Origin: Amyelois transitella | Taxonomy: Eukaryota > Arthropoda > Insecta > Lepidoptera > Pyralidae | Reading direction: 5' to 3' | Assembly (NCBI RefSeq): GCF_032362555.1 | Contig: NC_083520.1 | Coordinates: 4,960,001 to 5,024,000 of the forward strand | DNA length: 64,000 nt | Shown: one piece after another, positions 36,201 to 47,384 of the stretch | Position numbering within the stretch: the stretch's first letter is position 1 | How the letters are laid out: every line of letters begins with the position of its first letter | Notes under the pieces: generated by a model | Told to the model about the DNA's origin: nothing | What the model saw: the letters and a program-made list of their open reading frames with translations, nothing else | Database searches by the model: none | Program-made: the position numbers and the translations under genes

Positions 36201-36650
36201 AGACATCAATTGGTACACATTTCATCTCAAATAACACATGTTTGTTATAAACACACACGTTCCTTGAAACTTTCTTATGTTCCTATAAAGTGGATCGGCC
36301 ACGAGTCAAAATAAGGAAAATAAATGAAGCCTTAAAGTATGTTAAACGACAAAATACTCATGAATGTAGGTCGAATTTAGAAATCTGAAAACAGCTCTCT
36401 TTTTAAACGCTTTAAAGATTTTCATGGCTATAGATTCCGATGAAGTAATAAACGTTGTTGTACGCAGACAAAGGAGATAGACCATATATTTTTATATTAA
36501 TAACATTATATCTTTCAGTAAACATAATTGGAATATTAGTAAATTTTTAAACACAAAAAAATATAGGTATGCGTTTAGTACAGGTTTATAGTATATATAG
36601 TATAGTAAGTATGTTTACTAAACATTATTTATTATCACCCACACCCACGT
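33210..36650. other. Long intergenic stretch with two inverted repeats
   Basis: No gene was found. At 34162-34208 an 18-base pair of arms (AAATACTAATAAGAGCTT) has one mismatch; at 34680-34740 a perfect 14-base pair (AGATGTGACGTTAT) encloses about 33 bases. A direct duplication around ACTAATAATGAACAC lies at 33556-33620. Confidence 0.5.
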
Positions 36651-36664
36651 TCTCCGCTTAACCA

Positions 36665-36755
36665 ATGGTAAACTGTTAGATAATGCTATTCGCATTAAGT
36701 CCACCTATTGTACTTTTATAAATTGTAATTGTTCCAATAAAGAATAAATAAATTA
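36665..36755 (+). repeat. Retroposon 3' tail repeat (TCCGCCTATT family)
   Basis: TAGATAATGCTATTCGCATT, AAGTCCACCTATTGTACTTT and a tail AATAAAGAATAAATAAATTA. Confidence 0.65.
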
Positions 36756-37784
36756 ACCTCTATGAAAATATGCAATTGTAGTATTTTAATGAGAAAAATG
36801 TTATTATGTATGTTTTCATAATGTGTTTTTTATTATTATTTGCATACAAAGCAAAATGTTTTACTCAAGAAAGACCTCGTGTATACTTCGAATACATGAG
36901 CGAAATTCTTTAGAACTTTGCTTTAGGCCATCGTTACGATGGAAAGGCAAAAGTTTAACTTTGCGGGAGAAATATTGGTGCCAAAATAATCTTTTGCGAT
37001 CTCAAATGTGGGAACTTATTGCGTTGGTAAAAAGAGTAAAAAAGGCTTGTTTATCTATTAAAATCAATGTTCGGTTAAATAGTTATTAGGTCTTAAATGT
37101 AGCATTCTAAGTAATTTCTCAACTAAAGTTTTGGAAATCCCAAGAGCGTAATAAGTCATGTTTTACTATTAAAATTAACGTTCCCTATCAAGTCGCACTT
37201 GGACAGTTTCGAAGGTAAGCGACCATTTCCAATTGCCTGTGAAAAAGAAAGCATGGGAACTTTGGTGAAATTGTGATTTGGTCAACACGACCGTGCACAG
37301 GTGTTGACACCTGATCCCTGAAGCTGGAAACCGCTGCTGTTCGTCCGTAGACAACCAATTTTCAAGCATTTCGCTCAGGTCACCGCCAGGTCTGTACTGT
37401 ACCGTTTTTTTATTGAGATGCTTCAGATTTTTTCGCGAATCCAGAGCGTGTCTAACCACAAATCTAAAAAAATTCTGAAATTCGATATTCGTATCGTGCA
37501 AATTTTGAAATACTTGTTTTAGTAACAAGTGTTGTAATGAAATAAGATACGCTCGTCTTTGGGAATTATTACAGAAATCAGCTTGTCTCCGTGGGTATTG
37601 CGCACTAAAACAAAATCCAGACTATAATTTAAATCTTATTTCTCTGAAAATATATTATTCTTATTAAATTATTAAGAAATGAAAATATTAGTTACATCAC
37701 ATTAAGAAATTTATGTTTGTCATTTTGCCCTCTGTACTATCAAAAATGATCTGATGATAAGGCCTACATATAGACTATTTTTTT

Positions 37785-38096
37785 ACACGAAAGCAGAATA
37801 AATGCAGTGGAAATGAAAGCGTTAAGGAGTATGATCGGTGTGAAATTGAGTGACCGGATAAGGAACAGCGTGATAAGGGAATGTTGTGATGTGAAAGAAG
37901 ATGTAGTTACAGGAATAGAAAAGGGTATGTTAGGATGGTTTAGTCATGTGGAGAGGATGAATGAAAGCAGGTTGGCTAAGCAGATATACAAAGAGAGTGT
38001 GGAGGGAAAGGTCGGAGTAGGAAGACCTAGACGAACGTATCTTGATCAAATTAAGGACGTCCTGGTAAAGGGTCAGGTCAAGAGTACCCGAAACCT
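37785..38096 (+). pseudogene. RTE-like LINE fragment (C-terminal region)
   Basis: The frame starting at 37807 reads MEMKALRSMIGVKLSDRIRN, then a WFSHVERM segment and GVGRPRRTYLDQIKDVL. It is collinear with the C-terminal part of the LINE at 60908-61992, of which it is a close relative. It is cut on both sides: the left end starts at ACGAAAGCAGAATAAATG and the right end breaks off after QVKSTRN. No RT domain or 3' tail remains. Confidence 0.85.
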
Positions 38097-38129
38097 ACTT
38101 GATATTTTACAAATCAACCCTTTTTAAAG

Positions 38130-40400
38130 CCACGTTAAGATCGGAGTCCAAATTTAACCAATTATGTACACAAATAATAAATACACAACTTTCACTATAT
38201 CAAATATACTTTATTACCACTACATGACACATTATCAATAGTGATTTTGATTCGCGTGAATACAACCTGTTAACAACACCCTAGCATTAATCACTTTAAA
38301 TTAACAGAAGTGTAACACAATGGTAATTAATAGCTGGTATTTATCGGCCGGCATAAATACGACCAGCTCTATCATATCATGGCAACTCGAAATAAAAGGC
38401 CCGGACCTCCAGGTGTGAGTGCATAAATATAATAACTACGGCGACCCGCTGGCAACCTCATGCCTGCTGTCATATTAACTGTTACATTAAATTACGACCA
38501 CGAAACTTTTCAAACATTTCCAATTAAATTCTTCATAAGGAACAATCAAAATTTAACTCTACAACTATGATCTTAAAGATTGAATTTCACATATTGTGAT
38601 AAAGCAGTTATGATTTTTCAATATCGGTGAGAACCTCCAATGTACCAAAGCTCGCACATTGATTTCGGCTCTTTCGAAAAGCTATCTTTTTTGTTCATTT
38701 GTTTGTTTTAATAATATTTTATCTGGCGTGATGGAATGACCGCATTTGTCAAATTTGTAAAATATTGCCGCGTCCCGACTGAAGCACGTCTACTTAATTA
38801 ATTAGTAAGTATATGTTAATGACGAATGCTTTAATGAGTTTTGTTATAATAGTTCGTTTGAATCTTTTAGGTGCTAAACTATAAATTCAGCTTGTATAAT
38901 AATATTCAAAACCACAGTTTGTTTCTGAGCGTTTTTTTTTTTTAATATTTACTTTCAATAAATTGTTTAGAGTTTTCACGTGCTTAAAAAAGCTTACCTT
39001 GCCTTATAATTCATCTTCCCACACAAAGTATTAACAACTTTTGATAGTCCATATTTTTATTTCCTCTATAAAATCCATCTTTTCTCAAGCACCAATAATA
39101 AAATTAAATTCTAATAACAATGAAAGCGCTGGGGATGGATTAATTTGTGAGCATTTCTCTGAAACACCGAAAAGCCGATCAATTAAGAGATACTTCGTTT
39201 TACAACGCAATCACAAAGGTGCAGCTCCGAACTTTAAAAGCGGACGAAAATCCATCTCGATTATGTTACTTGAAACTCTTTTGGATTATTAACTTTGAGT
39301 TTGGCCGGAATGTAATAGTCGGAAGGCTCAGCATCGCACCTTTAGCCTAAACTGGGATGACGTCATATCATGAACGCAGCGTGTCGAATACCACTCTGCG
39401 TCGGTTCGTTACGTGTCGTTCGACTAACACGGTGTAATAGGCGTCCATCATTAACTATATTAAGCCTCGTTTCGTTGATAATTCTAATGGCGAAAATCGC
39501 AAGTCACTCCGCCTGTATGAGGGACAATCGTTGGATGATACACCGTTACGTGTTAAAGTTTAAAGGTCACGTTTTCTCTGTTGCGTGAATTAAATATAAA
39601 CATATAAATACAATACATATAAGTTACCGCCCAAAAAGATGTATGATATTTTGAGTGTCTATGATTTTTTTACTTTATAAAAATAAATTATTAAATATTG
39701 TATCTTCATAAAATACTTTAGTGGCAATTTCGGAAAAGTGACAACCCTAATATAATAAATTTATAATGCCGCTGCTTCTTTTCACTCGCAGATTCTAAAA
39801 GACAATGTAACGTGATAAGTACTGCAAATCGAAATCGTTATTCGATAAATTAATATTTTAGTAATTTTGTCTTGTATAATTTCTTGTCAAAGGTAATTCC
39901 GAGCTCTAAATAACAAGTATTTTCAGAATGCATCTTAATCGACCAATCAACTTTGGCACATAACATTTGCAAAGATCAGTACGTCGACCAAGCAATATCA
40001 AAGGCACCACGTAGAACCTTCAATGTAAGTAGGCACTACTATGTATAATTACAAGCCCAAAACGGATAAAGCAGCTAGTCTTCACCTAAAAGTAAAAATT
40101 GTTATTACTACTCAGCAAATTACGTTTTATATCATCACATAACTTTCCGATTTAAACACTCGATGAAACTTTGATGTTCGATCGGCACTTCAGATGGTCC
40201 ATTTCGATAAAACCTTTTGTGAAATTTACTATGACAAAAGATCTTTTATGAAATTTAATATGACAAAAGATCTTTGATTTCCGTTCTTTCTTTTAAATAT
40301 TTAAGCAATTGTCAATTGTTATAAATACACTTCCATAATAGGTTTTTCAGCATTTGAGTCTTGGTAATATTTGTTTTTACTTTAACAATATATAATAATA
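38130..40400. other. Intergenic DNA, no gene seen
   Basis: Two overlapping short frames near 39041-39350 have no recognisable motif. A 36-base direct duplication around ATGACAAAAGATCTTT lies at 40210-40275. Confidence 0.4.
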
Positions 40401-40401
40401 A

Positions 40402-40618
40402 TCTTATATATAAAATACTCATGTCACAATGTTCGTTCCGGTACTCCTCCGAAACGGCTTGACCGATTCTCATGAAATTTTGTAGGTCTTAGAATCGGCC
40501 AACATCTATTTTTCATACCCCTTAGTGATGAGGGTTGTCAACCCTCAACATTTTTTTCTAAGTATAAATTACTCAAAAATTATTTATATGGCAAAACAAC
40601 GTTTGCCGGTACAGCTAG
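40402..40618 (+). mobile_element. Non-autonomous Helitron
   Basis: Starts TCTTATATATAAAATACTCA after an A and ends GGTACAGCTAG before a T, which fits Helitron insertion between A and T with 5' TC and 3' CTAG. The interior (GTACTCCTCCGAAACGGCTT and further) matches a sequence I know to be frequent in lepidopteran genomes. It is 217 bases long and has no coding capacity. Confidence 0.8.
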
Positions 40619-40677
40619 TAAATATATAATACAATATATACTGTACAAGCACGCTATTTTATTTTACTTATAGGTAC

Positions 40678-40815
40678 TAAATGACGTGTGCGCACGATGT
40701 CGTCGCTGGGCGGAATGGGGCCGAGGTAGGGTCGCGTGGCCGGATGACGCCGCGTCCCCCGCTCCTCGTCACTTCCCCGGCATTGCGTTCCGTTCCTCGT
40801 ATTGGGCGCGAACAT
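40678..40815. other. Short CpG-rich patch
   Basis: A GC- and CpG-rich block in AT-rich surroundings, immediately after a Helitron. It encodes nothing recognisable. Confidence 0.4.
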
Positions 40816-41305
40816 ATACAATAAATAATAATAAGATTTAATGTAAAAGATTTAGTAAAACGAATTTTATTAATATTTAGTATTAGTACCCCATCTCCCA
40901 CAACCATTTCATTGTAAATCTGCCACAGACTCAATTTCGAGATCGTTAGTCTATTACAATATTGATACAAGATGCATAAGAAAATATAATTATCATCGAA
41001 CATATATTTCTTAAGAAAATTTATTAAACAACGGCCACATTTGATCTTTTGGAGATTTATTACTTTAAGGTAAGTTTTGATTAATTATTATGAACTTTGT
41101 ATAATAATTTTAGTTGTGTTTTTTTTTACCCGACTTCCGGAGAAAAGAGAGTTACGTTTTTATATTATACATTTATTTCATCTTCAGCTATGATTCGCTA
41201 TCACAAGGATGCTGTATATCGTGACATTAAAAAAAACGCGATTGTTCCTCGGCTTAAATAAAAGCGGGGTAATGTATTTTTATTATATGATTTTAATAAT
41301 CTAGT

Positions 41306-41425
41306 ATGAAGAGAGTTATGATTGTGGATCAAGCTAAAGAAGTATGCCAAGATCGTGGCAAGTGCAAAGATGTAGTTTCTGCCTACCCATCTGGGAAAAA
41401 GGCATTATAGCTGCATGTATGTTTA
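41306..41425 (+). pseudogene. RTE-like LINE 3' end fragment
   Basis: The frame MKRVMIVDQAKEVCQDRGKC, then VVSAYPSGKKA and TAG, followed by GCATGTATGT, is the extreme C-terminus and tail of the LINE family at 60908-61992. Confidence 0.8.
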
Positions 41426-42235
41426 GATTGGTTTTGGACTCAAAATGACTGTTTTTGAAAAAACATGGTGGCACGTGGTTGAGCCTATCTGAACCAAATT
41501 TCAAACGTGTCACGTGTAATAAACAACTTTCCAAAGATCCAGACTTATTTTTTATCCTAATCATTTTTTAAATGAAGAATGTACTTTCTTTTTTTTACGT
41601 TTGCTTTTTTTTATAAGAAGGTTACAAAAATCATTTGTCTGAATTGCATAGTCACCCAGCCTGCAGTTGCTTCAGAAAATCCCTCTAAAAAGTCACAATA
41701 TTTGATTTGCCGTCCTTAAGTACCTACTTGCAACGTATAACAAACATCTAAACTTCCACATTCGTAAGTAAGACCTTCGATCAACTAACTGTTTATAGTA
41801 CGTCAATGAGAAAGACCTTAAAAGAAGTCAGTAGGTAGGTAAATGATATTAAACTCTACTGAACTTAAAAAAATAACTTTTCTCTATTACGATTATGGCT
41901 CAAAATTGTTTTGTCCCTCTCGATGCTCGCTTACCTCTGTTATTGTTGTGTACGTGACTAGCAACGCACACATCTATACTTATAATAAAACAGTAAAACT
42001 ATTTGGTCTGTACATTTAGTATTTTTGACTGAAATGGATAGAGGGACATTTAGAATGAATAATAGGAAGCAATTTTTTTTTAATTTTTGTCTTTCTGTCT
42101 GTATGTATGATCACGTTTATCTCAGAAAGTACTGAACCAATTTACTTAAAACTTTCACCAATTGCTCTGTTTTAACTCAGAAAAACATTTAAAGTTTGTT
42201 TCATCAAAATCGGTTCACTAAAAAAAGTTAAAAAA

Positions 42236-42486
42236 AGGTTCCCGGCATCTATACAAAAAATATAGGACCACTCCATCTCTTGCCCATGGATTTCATAAAA
42301 GGCGACTAAGGGATAGGCTTACAAACTTGTGATTTTTTTTAGGCGATGGACTAGCAACCTATCACTATTTGAATCTCAATTCTATCATTAAGCGAAATAG
42401 CTGAACGTGGCCATTCAGTCTTTTCAAGCCTGTTGGCTCTGTCTACCCCGCAAGGGATATAGACGTGACCATATGTATGTATGTAG
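42236..42486 (+). repeat. SINE-like repeat inside a Helitron
   Basis: Runs from GGTTCCCGGCATCTATAC through AAAGGCGACTAAGGGATAGG and CTACCCCGCAAGGGATATAG to ATATGTATGTATGTA. It splits Helitron sequence, which dates it as the younger insertion. Confidence 0.85.
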
Positions 42487-42513
42487 TCTACTTTAATTTC
42501 GAGATTACCGCAG

Positions 42514-42577
42514 CAGCCTCGATGGTCCAGTGGTTGGCGCGTGAGACTGAGGAGTAGGCGGTCCAAGTTCGAGCCCC
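42514..42577 (+). repeat. tRNA-like sequence, SINE head
   Basis: The block has an A-box-like TGGTCCAGTGGTTGG and a B-box-like GGTCCAAGTTCGAGCCCC, spaced as in a tRNA gene, then a T-rich run. A clean acceptor-stem pairing is not apparent, so it is a tRNA-derived SINE head or tRNA pseudogene, not a working tRNA. Confidence 0.5.
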
Positions 42578-42809
42578 CATAAAAATTTTTCTTTTTTATT
42601 TAATTTTTTTTTGTGTTGTTTTAGTATTTTATTTAAAAAAAAAAACTGAAAATCAAAATACTACATATAATAGAACGTTAAAAATATTTTGTCTGTACAA
42701 TAAGTATTTTGACTAGAATGGATAATTATTTTTTTTCAATTTTTTCTCTGTTTGTCTGATCAAGATTCAACTCGAAATTTACGCGGACGAAGCCGCGGGC
42801 AACAGCTAG

Positions 42810-43062
42810 TCTATACTAATATTATACAGCTGAAGAGTATGTTTGTTTGTTTGAACGCGATAATCTCAGGAACTACTGGTTCAAATTGAAAAATATTTTT
42901 TGTGTTGAATAGACCATTTATGAAGAAGGTTTTAGGCTATATAAGATCACGCTGCAACTATAAGGAGCGAAGAAATAATGGAAAATGTGAAAAAAAATAT
43001 TCATCCTTGAGGGCTTCAATGATACCCAAAATAACTATTCCACGCGGTCGAAGCACAGCTAG
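42810..43062 (+). mobile_element. Second Helitron, directly abutting the first
   Basis: Begins TCTATACTAATATTATACAG immediately after the CTAG end of the preceding Helitron and ends CGCGGTCGAAGCACAGCTAG before T. A truncated relative on the minus strand lies at 46089-46182. Confidence 0.75.
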
Positions 43063-43473
43063 TAAATCATAATGCATTGTTTTACCTTAACCTGAGCGGG
43101 TGATTTCTGTGAAATGGCGTTTAAATCAGAATAATTTGTGGCATAAATGATGAACACTTAAAGACTCTCTAATGGGTCCGGTGGACCCAGTCCTTTGTAT
43201 TTTGTTGATTTATTTAAAAATACGACATTTGCGATGTTGCCGTTTTTAGTACCATAGCATAAGGCGGTAAATTACGATCTAAGTTATCAGTCAGCGTGCT
43301 GCCCGTGCGTGCTACGGACGTAAAAGGTGCATATGGGTCAGCTGGACCCGGTAGCGATTAAATACGTAAGTGTATTTTTATCTAATTCGTAGTACTTTCA
43401 TATGATCTTACCCGAAGAGATTTTATCAAAACGTTGCTATTTCTTTGATTAAACCACATCTACATATAAGAAG

Positions 43474-43674
43474 ATGTATTATTTATATTTCACAGCATAT
43501 AAAACCCGTATTCGAAATATAATACCGGAATTAGAACCAACTGCAGCATCCAACGCACCCCTACCAACGAGTGGACGAAAAGTACGTTGCGGTCTATATA
43601 ACTGGAAGAGAGATAGGAAAACCAAGGTTTTTTGTGTAAAATGTAATACACCAGTTTGTGGAAAACACATATAA
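43474..43674 (+). pseudogene. piggyBac transposase C-terminal cysteine-rich domain
   Basis: The end of the frame carries RKVRCGLYNWKRDRKTKVFC then VKCNTPVCGKHI, giving the pattern C...C-x2-C-x4-C-x2-H typical of the zinc-binding tail of piggyBac transposases. The DDD catalytic core is missing, so no active transposase can be made here. Confidence 0.75.
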
Positions 43675-43936
43675 CAGGTTTGTGGAAATTGTTATGGCTT
43701 AGTTTGATGCAGAGAAATGTAGGAAAGTGATTTTATCCCAAAAAATTACACTCTAAAATTTCTTGATTTTGAAAGTTAATTTGCTTGTTCCTATGAAAAT
43801 TGATGTCTTATATATTTTTTTTTTCTTAGTAGATACATTATAGTAAAATATAAAGGCAAAGAAAATGTTGTTTAAAATATAACGTTACAGAATTTATTAA
43901 TATTAGTCTAAGTTCAGTCATAAAAATATGCCAAAA

Positions 43937-43985
43937 TTACTTATATTTTTGTAATGACTACTTGTCATTACAAAAATATAAGTAA
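43937..43985. repeat. Perfect 22-base hairpin within the piggyBac-like element
   Basis: The arms at 43937-43958 and 43964-43985 (TTACTTATATTTTTG and on) are exact complements, with a 5-base loop. Confidence 0.85.
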
Positions 43986-44886
43986 GATTAAGTAAAAACA
44001 ATAAATATTTCTTTTTATTTAATGTTTGTTTTCTTTTTGAACTTAATTAACGATATCTAAAGAAATCAACTCCTTTCATTAAGCAGTTTATAAAAAAAGA
44101 TTTTTTTTTGTCTGGGTCCGCTAGACCCGGTAGCGGGTGTTTATGTTGCTTTTTGAAGCGCGTGTCCCTAAGTGTTAAGATATCTAAACGTAATGACTAA
44201 TGAAAACAATCTTTATTTTATGAACTATTTTTTCTTTATTCTTTTATTGAAAATTTGATTTTTAATTAATTAACCATTAATTTTGAAAAAAAATATTCGT
44301 AAACGTTCACATCCTTATCAAGCAAATATTACAGCATTTAGTTTATAATATCATACATTAGATATAATAAAGTCATAAGATATTAAAATGAAGTACCGTT
44401 AAGGTCCCGATCCGATACCTCACGTCCTGGGTAAATAACTCCTTATTACAGCAAATTACATTATTATATTCACTTTAACTTTGTCACGAGGCTTAGACGA
44501 CACGATTTAGCGCTTAACTGAATATTCAACATTCTGAATACAGCTGGTACTGGACTTGACTTCTTCTGAGTAAAATCCAGACTTACTTTAATTGACCTTT
44601 TAGCTGAACTCAAATGTCGTTGAAATATTATTTCCAAAATTCATGTATTACCGAGTTATGATTTATACGTGGACAAGCATAAGTATTTGTGACGTTTTCT
44701 CAAAAAGTCACTAGAAATGGCAAAAGCATCCACAACTGCCTATTACTCGACCATTATGAGATGAATACCATATACTCGTAAAGAGGGCTAAGTAAATCTC
44801 GACACTGGCGAAAATAAGCTCACGAAAAAGTTTGATTGCCACACCGAAGAAAAGTAGGAATAACTTTGGATAACATTTGAAACTTA

Positions 44887-45195
44887 GGCCCATAGCACAC
44901 GGCGTATTTTAAACGCGCAGGCGAAGCGCGTATTACGAACGCGCGTTTTCGGCACCGTATACGCCGATTGTTGCGTTTACATTGATGATATAAAGCAGCG
45001 ATACAAACGCGGCGCGAATAAAGGAGCGGCCTGAGAGGGGGAAGGGGGTGCGCGTATACGTGCAGAAGAGGCGCGTATCACGATCGCCCCGTGTGCTTAG
45101 GTTACAAAGTTGCGTTCAAATCTCGTATGAAGCGCGTATACGCGCATCATCTGCGCGTCGCCTGCGCGTTTAAAATACGCCATGTGCTATGGGCC
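44887..45195. mobile_element. PIF/Harbinger-like MITE, 309 bases, TTA duplications
   Basis: Terminal inverted repeats of about 45 bases start GGCCCATAGCACACGGCGTA on the left; the complement of the right end reads GGCCCATAGCACATGGCGTA. The bases TTA stand directly outside both ends (44884-44886, 45196-45198), the target duplication of PIF/Harbinger elements. The interior is unusually rich in GCGCG and CGTATACG motifs, far from the AT-rich surroundings. No ORF. Confidence 0.88.
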
Positions 45196-45449
45196 TTAGT
45201 GTTGAAGAGGGTGGTAGTTGTGGCCTAGCTCACCACAAAAACTTTTAACGTTCTAGTAAGAAATCTTAAAATGAAAACATACTCGTAAAGAAAACTCGGA
45301 AATAAAAACGTAATTATATGAATGAAAAACTCTAAAAACGTTAATTGTGTAAGTAGTGATAATATTAAACGAAAGACACTGCCATGAACAAAGTCAAGAT
45401 TGTATAAATAATATCAATTTACATTTATTTGTAAAAACAGAACAGGTTA

Positions 45450-45560
45450 CAATAACATACATACATAAAATCACGCCTCTTTCCCGGAGGGGTAGGCAGA
45501 GACTACATCTTTCCACTTGTCACGATCTCTGCATACTTCCTTCGCTTCAATTGACATATA
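45450..45560 (-). repeat. RTE-like LINE 3' tail
   Basis: ACATACATACATAAAATCAC, then CCCGGAGGGGTAGGCAGAGA and TTTCCACTTGTCACGATCTC match the last 100 bases of the LINE at 60908 on the minus strand. The coding remainder stops after about 20 codons. Confidence 0.8.
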
Positions 45561-45654
45561 ATTCATATTTTCGGTTACAATAAGAATATTTCATATGGGT
45601 CAATAGAAAATGTAAAAAATAACCAAAAAAAGTTCAAGTACATGCCTACATGCC

Positions 45655-45903
45655 TTAGTAAAACGAACGCAAATCCTGCACATATGTAGGACATACATAA
45701 ACACATTCTTTGCAACAGAGAGCGATCAGTTTTATCGACTTATTGTTGACGCGGACTCCGAAGAAAGACCAATAATACATGCAGTCTCCTTTGAAATTTG
45801 TTTCACCTATTCCACAGACGTTCTTGGGCAGTTTGTGAGAACCGTTGAACTTGTCAGACCACCAAGTGGAATCATAAAATCGTCGATATATTAATGTTAA
45901 ACG
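45655..45903 (-). CDS. Orphan exon-like frame, 82 codons, cysteine-rich C-terminus, unknown family
   Basis: A frame without its own ATG is open from 45903 to a TAA at 45657-45655. It reads DSTWWSDKFNGSHKLPKNVC, then a stretch with GDCMYYWSFFGV and LIALCCKECVYVCPTYV. Codon use (many third-position C/G) and the balanced composition differ from the AT-rich noise around it, so it looks like a real terminal exon or a decayed one. Seven cysteines and a paired WW suggest a secreted or disulphide-rich protein, but I recognise no family. No convincing splice acceptor was found just upstream and no partner exon was found nearby. A captured or transposon-derived exon is an alternative. Confidence 0.4.
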   Translation of the reverse strand, partial: RLTLIYRRFYDSTWWSDKFNGSHKLPKNVCGIGETNFKGDCMYYWSFFGVRVNNKSIKLIALCCKECVYVCPTYVQDLRSFY

Positions 45904-46055
45904 TCAAGCTAACGAGACTGAGGATGGTCCGTATTTTGCGTGCGATTAGTAACTGGAAGGTTGTTGTCCTTGATGTGCATTTATTATACACGGAAAAAAG
46001 ATATATCAAAAAACATTGTTACGATTATCTGCACGAAATGCAGAAATTAGTCACT

Positions 46056-46088
46056 ACATTTTTCCTCTTGCCACAAGAGGAAAAATGT
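46056..46088. repeat. Perfect 15-base hairpin
   Basis: ACATTTTTCCTCTTG and CAAGAGGAAAAATGT are exact complements separated by three bases, at the edge of a Helitron fragment. Confidence 0.85.
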
Positions 46089-46182
46089 CAACGCAAAATT
46101 AATTTTTCAATTCGAACCAGTAGTTCCTGAGATTAGCGCGTTCAAACAAACAAATTCTTCAGCTTTATAATATTAGTATAGA
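46089..46182 (-). mobile_element. Helitron 5'-end fragment
   Basis: The minus strand starts TCTATACTAATATTATAAAG and continues like the Helitron at 42810, then stops at the hairpin at 46056-46088. The 3' CTAG end is missing. Confidence 0.7.
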
Positions 46183-46309
46183 TTAGTTCAAATAGAGAAC
46201 AAACTTGGCCGCGGCGTCGTGGGCACGAATGATAATTTTACTTGCAGCGTTCAAAAGTTGATGTTAATACTATTTATTTATTTTTTCTTCTATTAAACTT
46301 TTCTTTGTA

Positions 46310-46390
46310 CGAGTGCCCGTAATGCCAACACGGGCACCCCCGGTAGATTAGCACTGGCTGTGATACATATTTGTTTACAGCCAGCATTAC
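46310..46390. repeat. Two small adjacent hairpins
   Basis: TGCCCGT/ACGGGCA (46314-46336) and CTGGCTGT/ACAGCCAG (46354-46384) lie in a GC-richer island; the role is unknown. Confidence 0.45.
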
Positions 46391-46449
46391 CCTTTCGGTA
46401 ACACCATCCTATGTACTTACTTTTATATATATTCTTGTTTTATTTTATT

Positions 46450-47380
46450 TAATGGTGTTCCTTGAAAAGATACTTTTTACTTTTCTTAAAAGAGGCGTGA
46501 TTTTATGTTTGTATGTAAAAGATATATAAATATAGATGTTGTTTGCAGTAATAATACTATAAAATATTATGCTCCATTCATTTTCTTGCTTATCGAATTA
46601 CTTGCCATTAATCGAATTTAATAACTTATTAATTTTACTCTTTGCTGTACGGAAGAGAAATAAATGTAATTATGTTTCAATCAACTCCTGCAGGCGCTAC
46701 AATCTTATTTGAAGAACGAAGACGATAACATAAGTTCTTAAAATATACAATCGGTAATCAATATAGTCACAATAGATAGGTAAAATATTTGACTAAGATA
46801 ATTCCGTTTCAAACAGTTTTAAAATCAGTTTAAAAAAGTAAATTTTGACTGTCTTTTTAATGTTATTTTCAAGTAACTATAGAACATTTTATAATTCACA
46901 TGTTTTTTTCAGAAAGAAATAGGATGTAAATATTTTTTTTTATAAAATATTCTAATAATGATATATTCTAAATAACAAACCTGAATAACGAATCAAGAAA
47001 GAGTATGCTTCTGAGGAAATGGTTTTTTCTAAATCAAGAATTACCTGTAAATAAATAATCTGAAATTGCGATGGAACATTTCGTGGTTAATTAAAGAGGA
47101 ATTAGGATTTTTTTTAATGTTTTCCTTTATGTATTACCTAGTACCTTCATCAATCAAACTTCTGTTAGAATAATACCTTAGAAATTTGGTAGGAATTTGA
47201 GGGAAATCAATTGATAAGTATAATAAGTAGATATATCAAACATTCATAATATGTTGTAAGTACTTGCTATAAAAATACTCTTAGTAGGTATGCCTACATT
47301 ATTTGGATAAAGGAATTTTGGATCATTTTAATAATACTAAAAGATTCAATTTTATAGATTTTATGTAATGATAAACACAC
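46450..47380. other. Intergenic DNA, no gene seen
   Basis: AT-rich; nothing supportable on either strand. Confidence 0.4.
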
Positions 47381-47384
47381 TTAA

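Larger units (their letters stand above)
41973..42809 (+). mobile_element. Helitron-derived composite, interrupted by a SINE-like repeat
   Basis: The left part (41973-42235) starts TCTATACTTATAATAAAACA and carries GGTCTGTACATTTAGTATTT. The right part (about 42665-42809) repeats that block and ends ACGCGGACGAAGCCGCGGGC then AACAGCTAG. A short intact copy lies at 49703-49872 on the other strand. Because the internal block appears twice, this may be two Helitron pieces with a SINE between them. Confidence 0.65.
43155..44174 (+). mobile_element. Decayed piggyBac-like element
   Basis: The ends are imperfect inverted repeats starting CACTTAAAGACTC (left) and, on the complement of the right, CACTTAGGGACAC. 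Right flank is TTAA, left flank TGAA, one base off the TTAA that piggyBac elements duplicate. Sub-terminal GGGTCCGGTGGACCC on the left and GGGTCCGCTAGACCC on the right are near-palindromes in mirrored positions. A C-terminal piece of the transposase remains at 43474-43674. A perfect 22-base hairpin lies at 43937-43985. Confidence 0.75.

Noticed and set aside
37175..37528. Minus-strand frame of 117 codons
   Set aside because: It has fairly balanced composition, but no motif I recognise and no neighbouring exons, so a gene call was not supported.
39041..39350. Two overlapping plus-strand frames of 83 and 67 codons
   Set aside because: No family motif, no clear promoter and no splice context; probably chance frames.
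39355..39370. TGACGTCA as a cAMP response element
   Set aside because: A single 8-base match with no gene nearby is not evidence of regulation.
42514..42577. Functional tRNA gene
   Set aside because: Box-like motifs are present but no clean acceptor stem was visible, and it sits inside Helitron sequence.
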